Assembly: GCA_016763285.1 (NCBI GenBank)
Contig: JAESUC010000177.1
Span: 1 to 56,517, forward strand
From: Pseudomonas sp.
Lineage (GTDB): Bacteria; Pseudomonadota; Gammaproteobacteria; Pseudomonadales; Pseudomonadaceae
Reading direction: 5' to 3'
Length of the DNA stretch: 56,517 bases
The notes below the pieces were generated by a model. That model ran no database searches, had not been told where the DNA came from, and saw only the letters and a list, made by a program, of their open reading frames with translations. Position numbers and translations under genes: made by a program. Each line of letters begins with the position of its first letter. Position 1 is the stretch's first letter. Positions 25,555-34,037 of this stretch are shown piece after piece.

Positions 25555-26856
25555 ATGCTTGCACACTCCCCGCAGAACACCCCGGCACCTTCCTGGTACC
25601 GCGCTACCACCAATATCGATCTGAGCTGCCCGCCGCTGGCCGGCGCGGTGGACGCGGACGTCTGCATCGTCGGTGGCGGTTATACGGGCGTCAATTCGGC
25701 TATCGAGCTGGCCGAACGCGGGCTCAGTGTGGTGTTGCTGGAGGCCAGCCAGATTGGCTGGGGTGCCAGCGGGCGCAACGGCGGCCAGTTGATCCGTGGC
25801 GTCGGCCACGGCCTCGAGCAGTTCAGCAATGTCATTGGCGAGCAGGGCGTGCGCGACCTCAAACTGATGGGGCTGGAAGCCGTGCAGCTGGTCAGGCAGC
25901 GGGTGGAGCAATACGCCATCGACTGCAATCTGGTCTGGGGCTACTGCGACCTGGCCAACAAGCCGCGGCACCTCGAGGATTTTCGTGCCGATATGGAGGA
26001 GCTGCGGACCCTCGGCTACCAGGCCGAGATGCGCATCATTCCCGCCGAGGACATTGGCGAGGTGGTGAATTCCGATTTCTATGTCGGCGGCATGACCGAC
26101 ATGGGCTCGGGGCATCTGCATCCGCTCAATCTGCTGCTGGGCGAAGCGGCCGCAGCCCAGCGCCTGGGTGTGCGCTTGCACGAGCAGTCCCGCGTCACCC
26201 GGATCGAGCATGGCGCCAGAGTGAAGGTGCATACCGCTGGCGGTACCGTGACGGCGGGCCAGCTGGTCCTGGCCGGCAATGCCTACCTGGGCGATCTGCA
26301 GCCGCAACTGAGCGGCAAGGTACTACCGGCCGGTAGCTACGTGATCGCGACCGAGCCCCTGGGTGAGGAACTGGCGCGCAGCCTGATTCCGCAGAACATG
26401 GCGCTGTGTGATCAGCGCGTGGCGCTCGACTATTACCGGCTGTCGGCGGACAACCGACTGATCTTCGGCGGCGCCTGTCATTATTCGGGGCGCGATCCCA
26501 AGGATATTGCCGCTTACATGCGGCCCAAGATGCTGCGGGTGTTCCCGCACCTGGCCAATGTGAAGATCGACTACCAGTGGGGCGGCATGATCGGCATCGG
26601 CGCCAACCGCCTGCCCCAGGTGGGCAAGCTGGCCGACCACCCCAACGTGTTCTATGCCCAGGCCTACGCGGGGCACGGCATCAACGCCACCCATTTGGCG
26701 GCGAAACTGCTGGGTGAGGCGGTCAGCGGGCAGGCCAGTTACGGTTTCGAGCTGTTCGACCGGGTGCCGCACATGACCTTCCCGGGCGGCAAGCACCTGC
26801 GCGCCCCGCTGCTGGCGCTGGGCATGGCGTGGGAGCAGATGAAAGAGGCGTTCTAG
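25555..26856 (+). CDS. pauB: FAD oxidoreductase, gamma-glutamylputrescine oxidase (PuuB/PauB) family
   Basis: The 433-residue protein is a DAO-fold flavoprotein: ADVCIVGGGYTGVNSAIELAE (34-54) binds FAD, GASGRNGGQLIRG follows, and YAGHGINATHLAAKLLGEAV closes the FAD site near the C-terminus. It would oxidise gamma-glutamylated polyamines in the glutamylation route of putrescine catabolism. I chose the ATG at 25555 because the FAD motif then sits at the usual distance from the N-terminus. Proximity to pauR supports the polyamine role. Which Pau isozyme it equals cannot be told by eye. Confidence 0.87.
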   Translation: MLAHSPQNTPAPSWYRATTNIDLSCPPLAGAVDADVCIVGGGYTGVNSAIELAERGLSVVLLEASQIGWGASGRNGGQLIRGVGHGLEQFSNVIGEQGVRDLKLMGLEAVQLVRQRVEQYAIDCNLVWGYCDLANKPRHLEDFRADMEELRTLGYQAEMRIIPAEDIGEVVNSDFYVGGMTDMGSGHLHPLNLLLGEAAAAQRLGVRLHEQSRVTRIEHGARVKVHTAGGTVTAGQLVLAGNAYLGDLQPQLSGKVLPAGSYVIATEPLGEELARSLIPQNMALCDQRVALDYYRLSADNRLIFGGACHYSGRDPKDIAAYMRPKMLRVFPHLANVKIDYQWGGMIGIGANRLPQVGKLADHPNVFYAQAYAGHGINATHLAAKLLGEAVSGQASYGFELFDRVPHMTFPGGKHLRAPLLALGMAWEQMKEAF

Positions 26857-26859
26857 GGC

Positions 26860-26897
26860 AGCTTCAAGCTTCAAGCGGCAAGCCTCAAGCTAAAAGC
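26860..26897 (+). repeat. Degenerate heptanucleotide array A (AGCnnnA)
   Basis: Five consecutive heptads, AGCTTCA, AGCTTCA, AGCGGCA, AGCCTCA and AGCTAAA, followed by AGC, begin three bases after the oxidoreductase stop codon. Each keeps AGC at positions 1-3 and A at position 7. The array is in inverted orientation to array B and can pair with it with about one mismatch per heptad. Confidence 0.8.
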
Positions 26898-26978
26898 AGT
26901 CCGAGTACATTCGATTTTTTTTGTAGCCGTGGTGGGGAAAGTTGTTGACGGCCATGCCCCCAACGCGATCCTGTTAAC

Positions 26979-27072
26979 GCTTGCAGCTTGCAGCTTGCAG
27001 CTTGCAGCTTGCAGCTTGCAGCTTGCAGCTTGCAGCTTGCAGCTTGCAGCTTGCAGCTTGCAGCTTGCAGCT
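26979..27072 (-). repeat. Perfect heptanucleotide tandem array B (13 copies of GCTTGCA)
   Basis: Ninety-four bases consist of 13 complete copies of GCTTGCA plus GCT with no substitution, reading AGCTGCA on the minus strand. The last two bases are part of the TAG stop codon of the RNase J-like gene. Perfect identity suggests recent slippage expansion, so the copy number should vary among strains. The frame translates as repetitive LQLAACS but I see no reason to call it a gene. Confidence 0.95.
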
Positions 27073-28405
27073 AGCGCTGTATTTCCACCAGCCCCCACGG
27101 CAACGTACCGATCTTGCGCGGTTGGCCGCTAAGGTCGATCAGGTCGCCGTTGGCCGGCAGCAGTCCGCCCAGCCCCAGGCTGCGTCCGAATTCCAGGTGC
27201 GCCTGCTGGTGATAGTGCTCGCCATGCACCGGTAGCAGATAGCGCGCCTTGAGCCAGCCATAGAGCTGGCGCAGGTCCTCCTGGGGTGGATGACCGGAGG
27301 CGTGGATCGGGGCCATGTCGTCATCGATTACCTGTACCCCCTGCGCCTTCAGCCCGGCCTTGATGCGGGCCAGCGCCTCTTCGTTGCCCGGTATCAGGCG
27401 CGAGGAGAACAGTACGCTGTCGCCGGCATCCAGCGTCAGGTGGGGGTGATTGCCGCTGGCCAGGCGCGCAAGTGCGGCGGCGGGTTCACCCTGGCTACCC
27501 GTGCAGATCCACAGTTGCTGTTCCCGGGGCAGATACCCCAGCTCCCAGGGCGAGATGAAGCCGGGCCGCGGCGCCAGATAGCGCTCCGCCCGGCCGGCGG
27601 CCTGCATGGTCAGCAGACTGCGACCCAGTAGCGCGGCATAGCGGCCGGCATCGAAGGCGATCTCGGCCAGGCTCTGCAGCCGGGCCAGGTTGCTGGCAAA
27701 GCAGGTCACGATGACGCGCTGGCTGCACGGCCGGATGGCGTCCTGCAGGCCGTTCTGCACCTCGGCCTCTGACCGGCTGGCCCCGGTGTTGGGCGCATTG
27801 GTGGAGTCCCCGATGATCACGTCCACCCCTTCCCGTCCCAGTGCCTGGAGTCTGGCCTGGGCGGTCAGCCCGCCCACCAGGGGCTTGGGGTCGAGTTTCC
27901 AGTCGCCGCTGTGATACAGGCGCTTGCCTGCCACATCCAGCACGATCGCGTTGGATTCGGGAATGGAATGGGTAACCGGAATCCACTCCGCCTGGAAGGC
28001 GCCAATGCCGACGGGCTCCAGGGGTTTGATCTCGTGCAGGCGCGGCCATTGCTGCTTGGGATCGAGCTTGTTGCGGATCAGTCTGGCGGTAAAAGAGGTG
28101 GCGTAGAGCGGGCAGTCGAGCTTCTGCCACAGATGCGCGATGGCACCAATGTGGTCCTCGTGCCCGTGGGTGATCAACAATGCCGACAACTTGATGTCGT
28201 GCTGTTCCAGCGCGGCCAGGCTGGGCACGGACACCATGTTGTTGCCACCCGGTGCGGCAGACAATGCAAAGCCGCAATCCACCGCGATCCACTCGCCGCC
28301 GGAACCGAACAGGTAGAAGTTGGCGCCGAACATGCCAGCGCCGCCCAGGGCCAGGAAAAAGGGTCCGGGCTGGCGATGGAGTTGATCAAAGGTGGGGCTG
28401 GGCAT
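27071..28405 (-). CDS. Ribonuclease J-like metallo-beta-lactamase-fold hydrolase
   Basis: The 444-residue protein has the metal-binding ITHGHEDHIGA (H80, H82, D84, H85), YHSGDWKLDPKP and a beta-CASP-like middle with GDSTNAP and TCFASNLARLQS, then CTGSQGEPAAAL and a terminal PVHGEHYH. This is the RNase J plan without the C-terminal domain of full-length (about 550-residue) enzymes. RNA 5'-exo/endonuclease activity is inferred by family only. It converges on the polyamine oxidase gene, with the heptad island between them. Confidence 0.85.
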   Translation of the reverse strand: MPSPTFDQLHRQPGPFFLALGGAGMFGANFYLFGSGGEWIAVDCGFALSAAPGGNNMVSVPSLAALEQHDIKLSALLITHGHEDHIGAIAHLWQKLDCPLYATSFTARLIRNKLDPKQQWPRLHEIKPLEPVGIGAFQAEWIPVTHSIPESNAIVLDVAGKRLYHSGDWKLDPKPLVGGLTAQARLQALGREGVDVIIGDSTNAPNTGASRSEAEVQNGLQDAIRPCSQRVIVTCFASNLARLQSLAEIAFDAGRYAALLGRSLLTMQAAGRAERYLAPRPGFISPWELGYLPREQQLWICTGSQGEPAAALARLASGNHPHLTLDAGDSVLFSSRLIPGNEEALARIKAGLKAQGVQVIDDDMAPIHASGHPPQEDLRQLYGWLKARYLLPVHGEHYHQQAHLEFGRSLGLGGLLPANGDLIDLSGQPRKIGTLPWGLVEIQR

Positions 28406-28558
28406 CGGGTCCTCCGGCTGACAGTTACCCGGAGCTTAGCAGCCCCGGGCAAGCGCAGGCCAGAGCGGCCCTGACCGATTGCATCAGCCTGTTTCCGTTA
28501 TGGGCGCTGGGTCGCTCCTGCCGCCGTTCGGTGTTGGCTGCCTTCCGGCGCGTCGGAC

Positions 28559-28945
28559 TTAGCCCTTCGCCCGCCCGTCTATGCTCAGGCGGCCGGGCCC
28601 GACGGCGGCAACCACCAGCAGGCCGCCGATCATCGAGATTTCCTTCCAGAAGGTATTCCATTCGCCCTCGACCCAGAACGGATGGAAGATGAAGGCGGTA
28701 CCCAGGGTAAAGAGGATCAGCAGGCAGGCTGCAATACGTGTCTGGAAGCCGACGATCACCGCAAGACCGCCGAACAGCTTGATGGCAAAGCCGATCCAGA
28801 CGGCAAACGCGGGCAGGCCTTTCGAGGCGGCGTAGTCGATCGGAATGTCGCCGGTCAGCAGGCCGAAGCCACCGATAAAATAGATCAGCACCAGCAGGAT
28901 ACGGCCTGCAGCCAGCACATACTGGTTATTGAGACTGTCGAGCAT
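28559..28945 (-). CDS. DoxX-family membrane protein
   Basis: A 128-residue integral membrane protein with four hydrophobic segments (about 10-30, 45-65, 70-90 and 105-120). It opens with GRILLVLIYFIGGFGLLTG and has the FWKEISMIGGLLVVAAVGPG C-terminal signature of DoxX/YphA-type proteins. Function is uncertain; relatives take part in redox or thiosulfate-related processes. It lies upstream of the RNase J-like gene on the same strand, about 150 bases away. Confidence 0.85.
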   Translation of the reverse strand: MLDSLNNQYVLAAGRILLVLIYFIGGFGLLTGDIPIDYAASKGLPAFAVWIGFAIKLFGGLAVIVGFQTRIAACLLILFTLGTAFIFHPFWVEGEWNTFWKEISMIGGLLVVAAVGPGRLSIDGRAKG

Positions 28946-29096
28946 GGGATCACCCGGGATGGTTGTGGGGGTCAGGTAAAAACTCTAGCACCCTTTATGC
29001 ACCCTCGCCGCCATGTGCGGCCGAAGTCTTTTGTCATACCTGCGCGTGGCGCATTCCGCGGCCAGCTGATTCAATGTGTGCTAGTTCGCCGTCCGG

Positions 29097-29363
29097 ATGC
29101 TGTCGATGTCGCACAACCCACTACCCGCCCCCGAGTTGTCCCGCATCATTGAGATGGCCTGGGAGGATCGCACGCCCTTCGAGGCCATAGAAACGCTGTA
29201 CGGGCTGAACGAGTCGGCTGTCATCCGCCTCATGCGCCGGGAGCTCAAGCCCGGCTCGTTCCGCCTCTGGCGTGCCCGTGTCAGCGGTCGCACAACCAAG
29301 CATCTGCAGCTGCGCGATCCTGCCGTCAGTCGCGCTTATTGCCCGACCCAGTACAAGCGCTGA
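29097..29363 (+). CDS. TIGR03643-family small protein
   Basis: The 88-residue protein has the TIGR03643 pattern: LSRIIEMAWEDRTPFEAIE, GLNESAVIRLMRRELKPGSFRLWRARVSGR and a KHLQLRDP-type tail. A helix-turn-helix-like N-terminal half suggests nucleic-acid binding but the function is unknown. An in-frame ATG three codons later (29106), with CCGGA upstream, is an alternative start. It ends 24 bases from the stop of the convergent PhzF gene. Confidence 0.82.
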   Translation: MLSMSHNPLPAPELSRIIEMAWEDRTPFEAIETLYGLNESAVIRLMRRELKPGSFRLWRARVSGRTTKHLQLRDPAVSRAYCPTQYKR

Positions 29364-29387
29364 GCCTGTGGCGGGTATCGGGCTGTC

Positions 29388-30224
29388 TCAGATGCTGATC
29401 TGCCCGACGACGCAGGTCTGCACCGGGCCACCCACCCAGACATCGTTGCCGATGCGCCCGATCGAAACTCTGCCACGGCGTCCGATCACGGTGCCCTGGC
29501 TTGCCACATAACGCTCCGGCAACTCCCCTGCGCCGATGAGCCACTGGGCCAGACTTGCATTCAGGCTGCCCGTGACAGGGTCCTCGGCAAACTCACCACC
29601 CATGAAAGCGCGCACCTCGACATCGGCCTCGGCACCCTCACCTGCCCAGGGGCCGATCACGCCGAGATTGAGCCCGTCCAGAACGGCATAGTCCACTTGC
29701 AGTGCCAACACTTCCTCGCGGGAAGACAGCAGCACGCCAACCCAGCCAGGGCCGTTGTCTACCCAATTGCTGGCGCGAATGCGTGCCAGATCGATACCCA
29801 GGGCGCGGGCGATCTGCTGCAGAACTGACGTCTCGACGGCGCCACTGCGAACCAATGGCGGCGCGGCGAAGGCCAGGGGGCCGGCACCATGGCGAATGCG
29901 CACCAGGCCGGCGGCACACTCCTGCACGATGTACTCCCCGCGGGCTTTGCCACCGTTGTCCAACCAGACATGACAGGTACCCAGTGTCGGGTGCCCGGCA
30001 AAGGGCAACTCACGCTGAGGCGTGAATATCCGCACCCGGTAGTCTGCCTCCGGGTGGGTCGGGCGCAAAACAAAGGTGGTTTCGCTCAGATTGGTCCAGC
30101 GGGCCAGCGCCGCCATTTGTGCCTCGGTCAGATCGTCCGCGTCACTGATCACCGCCAGTGCATTGCCCTCAAGGGGTTTTTCGGCGAAGACGTCGACCTG
30201 CTGAAATGGAAGTGCGCGCTGCAT
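29388..30224 (-). CDS. PhzF-family isomerase/epimerase
   Basis: The 278-residue protein belongs to the PhzF/DapF-like fold: QQVDVFAEKPLEGNALAV at the N-terminus, the catalytic-glutamate motif NLSETTF (E48), FAGHPTLGTCHVW and the DPVTGSLNASLAQWL motif. No phenazine genes are nearby, so the substrate is unknown. I chose the start at 30224, preceded by AGGA at a good distance, over the ATG seven codons upstream. Confidence 0.87.
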   Translation of the reverse strand: MQRALPFQQVDVFAEKPLEGNALAVISDADDLTEAQMAALARWTNLSETTFVLRPTHPEADYRVRIFTPQRELPFAGHPTLGTCHVWLDNGGKARGEYIVQECAAGLVRIRHGAGPLAFAAPPLVRSGAVETSVLQQIARALGIDLARIRASNWVDNGPGWVGVLLSSREEVLALQVDYAVLDGLNLGVIGPWAGEGAEADVEVRAFMGGEFAEDPVTGSLNASLAQWLIGAGELPERYVASQGTVIGRRGRVSIGRIGNDVWVGGPVQTCVVGQISI

Positions 30225-30317
30225 GGTGATAATCCTGTCCGGCATGGAAAGTAACGATCATAGTCAGAGGCCTTCGTGCGGGTACAGGTACAGATCACGG
30301 CGCAAACAGCGAACGCC

Positions 30318-31406
30318 TCAATTGTCTGGAGCGTCTGCGGGGAATGCTTCCCGGGCCAGCAAGGCTCGCTTGCGCTCGATACCCCACCGATAGCCCGACA
30401 GCGCACCGTCCTGGCGGACCACGCGGTGACAGGGTATCGCTACCGCAACAGCGTTGGCACCGCAGGCGCGAGCGACCGCGCGGGCTGAGCTCGGCTGGCC
30501 GATGGCACGGGCGATCTCTGTATAACTGCGCGTTTGCCCGGCGGGTATGGCGCGCAGGGCCTGCCAGACACGCTGCTGGAATGCGGTGCCGCGCACATCC
30601 AGGGGTAGGTCTGCACCCGTTCCAGGTGATTCCACCATGCCCACTACCTGGGCAATCAGCTGTTCGTAGTCGGCATCAGCACCGACCAACGTAGCCGCCG
30701 GAAAACGATCCTGAAGGTCTCCTACCAGGGAATCGGCGTCGTCGCCAAGTGTCACGCAGACCACTCCCTTCGCGCTTGATGCAACCAGGACTGCGCCCAG
30801 CGAACACTCGCCTACGGCAAAATGCAGGGTTTCACGCGCTCCTCCTGACCGATACGTAGTAGGTGACATGCCGAGTATTGCCTCCGAATGGCGGTAGAAT
30901 TGCCCGCTTGAGCTGAAGCCTGCGAGATACATTGCCTGCGTGATGGTCGATGCCCGCTGCAGCGTGGTGCGGGTCTGCTCGGCCCGCAGCGCTGCGGCAT
31001 AGGCCTTTGGCGTGACGCCGGTGAGCGCTTTGAAGGTCCGCTGCACATGGCTCGGACTGCGCCCCAGACGCTGCGCAAGCTGCGCCAATGGAAAAGCCTG
31101 CTCGCCTTGTTCGAGTAGTCGGCAGGCTCTGGTCACCAGGGCCACATTGTCCTGCTGCCGGGAGCTGCCATCAGGGTTGCAGCGCAGGCACGGCCGACAG
31201 CCTGTGGCACGGGCTTGCGCCAGGGAATCGTGCAATCGCACATGCTCAGGCCTGGCCGCCCGTGAGGGGCAGGACGGCCGACAGTAGACTCCGGTGGTGA
31301 TGACCGAGTACCAGAACAGCGAATCGGCGGCCGGGTCGCGCGCCAATATCTGCTGCCAGCGCGGATCACCTTCGGTAAGCGCTCGCTGTAGTGGAACCCG
31401 GTTCAT
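30318..31406 (-). CDS. ada: Ada: methylphosphotriester/O6-methylguanine-DNA methyltransferase and activator
   Basis: Ada repairs alkylated DNA and activates the adaptive response. The 362-residue protein has all three parts: the zinc-binding AdaA domain with C42, C46, C70 and C73 (VYCRPSC, GCRPCLRC), an AraC-type helix-turn-helix (about 90-185), and a methyltransferase domain with acceptor cysteine C326 in IPCHRVV followed by LSGYRWGIERK. The length and arrangement match full Ada; no truncation. No alkB or alkA is visible beside it. The gene follows a 400-base non-coding interval on its 5' side. Confidence 0.94.
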   Translation of the reverse strand: MNRVPLQRALTEGDPRWQQILARDPAADSLFWYSVITTGVYCRPSCPSRAARPEHVRLHDSLAQARATGCRPCLRCNPDGSSRQQDNVALVTRACRLLEQGEQAFPLAQLAQRLGRSPSHVQRTFKALTGVTPKAYAAALRAEQTRTTLQRASTITQAMYLAGFSSSGQFYRHSEAILGMSPTTYRSGGARETLHFAVGECSLGAVLVASSAKGVVCVTLGDDADSLVGDLQDRFPAATLVGADADYEQLIAQVVGMVESPGTGADLPLDVRGTAFQQRVWQALRAIPAGQTRSYTEIARAIGQPSSARAVARACGANAVAVAIPCHRVVRQDGALSGYRWGIERKRALLAREAFPADAPDN

Positions 31407-31804
31407 TATGCGATACCTGCCATGGGCGGTTGGTTGAAATCATTCTACTGCCCCGGGCAAAACAGAATCACTCCACTTCTGGCTTTCAAAACGAAAAAAG
31501 AAGGCGTGTCCGTGTCTGCTTTTCCAGCGCGGACCTTGGTAGTCGGAACGCGTTAGTACCCTGTAGTCGATTTTCCAACCCGGCTGCCTTCAAGTCGTTT
31601 GATGCAAGCAGTTCGAGAATATGCTAATCCGTATATGTGTTATCAGACGAAACACGATTGCTCCCTGTGCGGTCTTGTTAATCAAATTGATCAGACATGA
31701 ACCATCCAAAAGTGCCCAACCTTGATCCGGAAAACTTTCTAGTCCCGTCGATACAGTCTATTTTTGCAGCCGTGCCTTCCCCTCATCAAGCTGGATGACA
31801 TGCC
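31407..31804. other. Non-coding interval between ada and a flavin reductase gene
   Basis: About 400 bases hold divergent promoters in principle, but I see no convincing gene, tRNA, terminator or repeat. The stretch is noticeably AT-richer than its neighbours, for example near 31480-31505 and 31620-31760. Short open frames here lack ribosome binding sites and familiar residue patterns. Confidence 0.6.
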
Positions 31805-32467
31805 ATGAAGTTTCTGATGTTTCTCGGCTCAACCCGTGACAGTACACCACCCAAACCTGCCCGACTGGGGTTGCGGGTGGTGACAGCCCTTGGAAAGCAT
31901 TTCGGGGAGACCTTTTCCGATCACGAGGTGGAGATCATTGATCCGCTCGAGTGGACCTTTGACCCGGTGTTCAAGCCGCACTTTGCCTACACACGGAGCC
32001 AGGTTCCCGAACAGATGGACAGGCTCGCACGGAAGATTGAGGCGGCTGACGGCTACGTGATGGTCAGCCCGGAATACAATCACTCCATGAGCCCGGCCCT
32101 GGCACATATGCTCAACCATTTTGGCAGCTCCCTGTTTGCCTACAAACCGAGCCTGATCGTCACCTATTCGGCGGGACAATGGGGTGGTGCGCGGGCGGCG
32201 ATGACCATGCGCGGATTCCTTTCGGAACTGGGATGCCTGCCCGTCTCCGCGATGATCCATATTCCCGCGGCGGCTGACGCGCTCACTGAATCGGGCGACT
32301 TTCAGAGCGGGGAAGATGCGACTCGCTGGCAAGGCTATTTCGAACGTGGCAGTGCCCAGCTGCTATGGTGGGCCGAGGCCACCCGTAGGCAGCGAGAGCA
32401 TAACGATCCTCACCGCACGATTGGCGACTTCAAGCGCGACCCGAGACAGCGCAATGCGCCGGACTGA
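31805..32467 (+). CDS. NADPH-dependent FMN reductase-family flavoprotein
   Basis: The 220-residue flavodoxin-like protein begins MKFLMFLGSTRDSTPPKPARLG with the FMN phosphate loop GSTRDS, and has the VSPEYNHSMSPALAHMLNHFG motif that binds the flavin ring in this family. A quinone or azo/chromate-type reductase role is possible; the substrate is unknown. It lies 148 bases upstream of a permease-thioredoxin pair on the same strand and may share a redox task with them. Confidence 0.85.
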   Translation: MKFLMFLGSTRDSTPPKPARLGLRVVTALGKHFGETFSDHEVEIIDPLEWTFDPVFKPHFAYTRSQVPEQMDRLARKIEAADGYVMVSPEYNHSMSPALAHMLNHFGSSLFAYKPSLIVTYSAGQWGGARAAMTMRGFLSELGCLPVSAMIHIPAAADALTESGDFQSGEDATRWQGYFERGSAQLLWWAEATRRQREHNDPHRTIGDFKRDPRQRNAPD

Positions 32468-32615
32468 GCGAAGCTGAGGGTGACGGCGCGACTGTTGCTC
32501 GTCGGCCAGATTTTCAGGCATCGGCACCCGGCGCCAAGACCGGGCTCCAGACAGTCTGTGATCAGAAATCCAGAGTATGCTTCAGGTAGTATGCCAAACA
32601 AGGGCGATCGCAATC

Positions 32616-33632
32616 ATGCTCGAGATATTCACAACCCTGGCCACCTGGCTCACCTACGATCTGATGGGTCTGAGCCCGCAAACCAAACTGGGCACATCCA
32701 TTCATTTCTTTATTGAGGACACCACCAAGATCCTTTTCCTGCTGGTGGTGATGATCTATGCCATCGCACTGGCACGGGCATCCCTCAACCTCGAGCGCGT
32801 GCGTGCCTATATCCAGCAGAAGAACCGAATGGTGGGCTATTTCTTCGGCTCCGGCTTTGGCGCCATTACCCCGTTCTGCTCCTGTTCCAGCATCCCGCTG
32901 TTCCTGGGCTTTACCAGTGCCGGTATCCCGCTGGGCATCACCATGGCGTTTCTGTTTACCTCACCCATCATCAACGAGGTAGCTGTGATCATGCTCTGGA
33001 GCTTGCTGGGCTGGAAGTTTACCCTGGCCTACATCGTGGTCGGCATGGCGGTGGGTATTATCGGCGGCATGGTTCTGGATGCGATCAAGGGCGAGCGCTG
33101 GCTGAAAGACTTTGCGGCCAAGGCTTATCAGAAAGCCGCCGCACAGGCCGAAAGCCATCCTGGCGAGCTTGAGGTACCTGAACCATCGAAGCTCACATTC
33201 AAAGACAGGCATCAGTTTGCCAAAGACGAGCTGAAGGAAATCGTCGGCCGGATCTGGAAGTGGGTTTTGATCGGTGTCGGTCTGGGTGCGGCCCTGCACG
33301 GCTTTGTTCCCGATGGCTGGTTTGCTGCAAATCTGGGCTCGGGTCAGTGGTGGAGCGTACCCGCGGCTGTAGTTGCCGGCCTGCCTTTGTATTCCAATGC
33401 CACTGGCGTGATTCCGGTGATGGAAAGCTTGATTGTGAAGGGCCTGCCGGTGGGTACGACCCTGGCCTTCTGCATGTCCACTGTTGCCGCCAGTTTTCCG
33501 GAATTCATCATGCTCAAGCAGGTCATGACCTTCCGGCTGCTGGCTATCATCTTTGTGATCCTGCTGACCAATTTCATGGTGGTCGGCTGGGTGATCAATG
33601 CCATCGGGCCCTGGCTTTTTGCTGGGCTCTGA
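32616..33632 (+). CDS. Permease of the DUF318/ArsP-like superfamily with CSCSS motif
   Basis: From the ATG at 32616 the protein is 338 residues, with about eight membrane segments and a cytoplasmic charged linker (about 150-205). The first half has GAITPFCSCSSIPLFLGF with cysteines at 88 and 90, and the second half has GLPLYSNATGVIPVMESL, the mirrored repeat. This is the permease family of ArsP, which exports trivalent organoarsenicals. The cysteines and the adjacent thioredoxin suggest thiol- or metalloid-linked export, but no arsR or other ars gene is present. The upstream in-frame ATG at 32577 is less likely. Confidence 0.84.
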   Translation: MLEIFTTLATWLTYDLMGLSPQTKLGTSIHFFIEDTTKILFLLVVMIYAIALARASLNLERVRAYIQQKNRMVGYFFGSGFGAITPFCSCSSIPLFLGFTSAGIPLGITMAFLFTSPIINEVAVIMLWSLLGWKFTLAYIVVGMAVGIIGGMVLDAIKGERWLKDFAAKAYQKAAAQAESHPGELEVPEPSKLTFKDRHQFAKDELKEIVGRIWKWVLIGVGLGAALHGFVPDGWFAANLGSGQWWSVPAAVVAGLPLYSNATGVIPVMESLIVKGLPVGTTLAFCMSTVAASFPEFIMLKQVMTFRLLAIIFVILLTNFMVVGWVINAIGPWLFAGL

Positions 33633-33672
33633 TAAAGGCCGGACTGATGGATCAACCACGCTGGAGAACGCT

Positions 33673-33909
33673 ATGAAAACGTTTGAAGTACTAGGTACCG
33701 GTTGCCGCAAGTGTGTAGCAACCGCTGAAAGTATCGAGCGGGTAGCCAGAGAAATGGATCGGGAGGTGATTGTGGTAAAAGTGACCGATCCCGCAACAAT
33801 CATGGAATATCAGGTCATGTCCACCCCGGCCGTAGCTGTCGACGGCAAGGTGGTACACAGCGGCTCGATTCCTGGGCATGACAAGATTGCCGGCTGGATG
33901 AACGACTGA
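33673..33909 (+). CDS. Small redox-active thioredoxin-family protein (CxxC)
   Basis: The 78-residue protein belongs to the TM0996/MTH895-like mini-thioredoxins: MKTFEVLGTGCRKC sets the redox pair C11/C14, and VMSTPAVAVDGKVVHSG carries the cis-proline. It starts 40 bases after the permease gene and such proteins often accompany DUF318 permeases, so they probably work together. A longer frame from 33598 overlaps the permease and is rejected. Confidence 0.87.
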   Translation: MKTFEVLGTGCRKCVATAESIERVAREMDREVIVVKVTDPATIMEYQVMSTPAVAVDGKVVHSGSIPGHDKIAGWMND

Positions 33910-33989
33910 CGAAGCATGCCGGATGGAAGTTGCAGACGACTCAGTCTGTTGCTGGCCCATTTGCGGTCTGGGTTGGTCTGGACTGAGCC

Positions 33990-34010
33990 TACCGGCGGTA
34001 GCCGCCGGTA
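33990..34010. terminator. Perfect hairpin between convergent thioredoxin and phoU genes
   Basis: TACCGGCGG-tag-CCGCCGGTA is a 9-bp perfect stem with a 3-base loop, 80 bases after the thioredoxin stop and 28 bases from the phoU stop. It is placed to end both transcripts but has no T-run, so termination may be weak or factor-aided. Confidence 0.5.
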
Positions 34011-34037
34011 GCTGTGAAGGTCAGACGCATCGCTGGC

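Noticed and set aside
26979-27072. CRISPR array
   Set aside because: The unit is 7 bases with no spacers, and no cas gene is nearby.
26929-27235. Open frames translating as repeated LQLAACS or CKLQAAS
   Set aside because: They exist only because the heptad array has no stop in any frame; there is no supporting start or protein family.
31391-31627. 78-codon plus-strand frame between ada and the flavin reductase
   Set aside because: No ribosome binding site, no recognisable residue pattern, and its start overlaps the ada start region.
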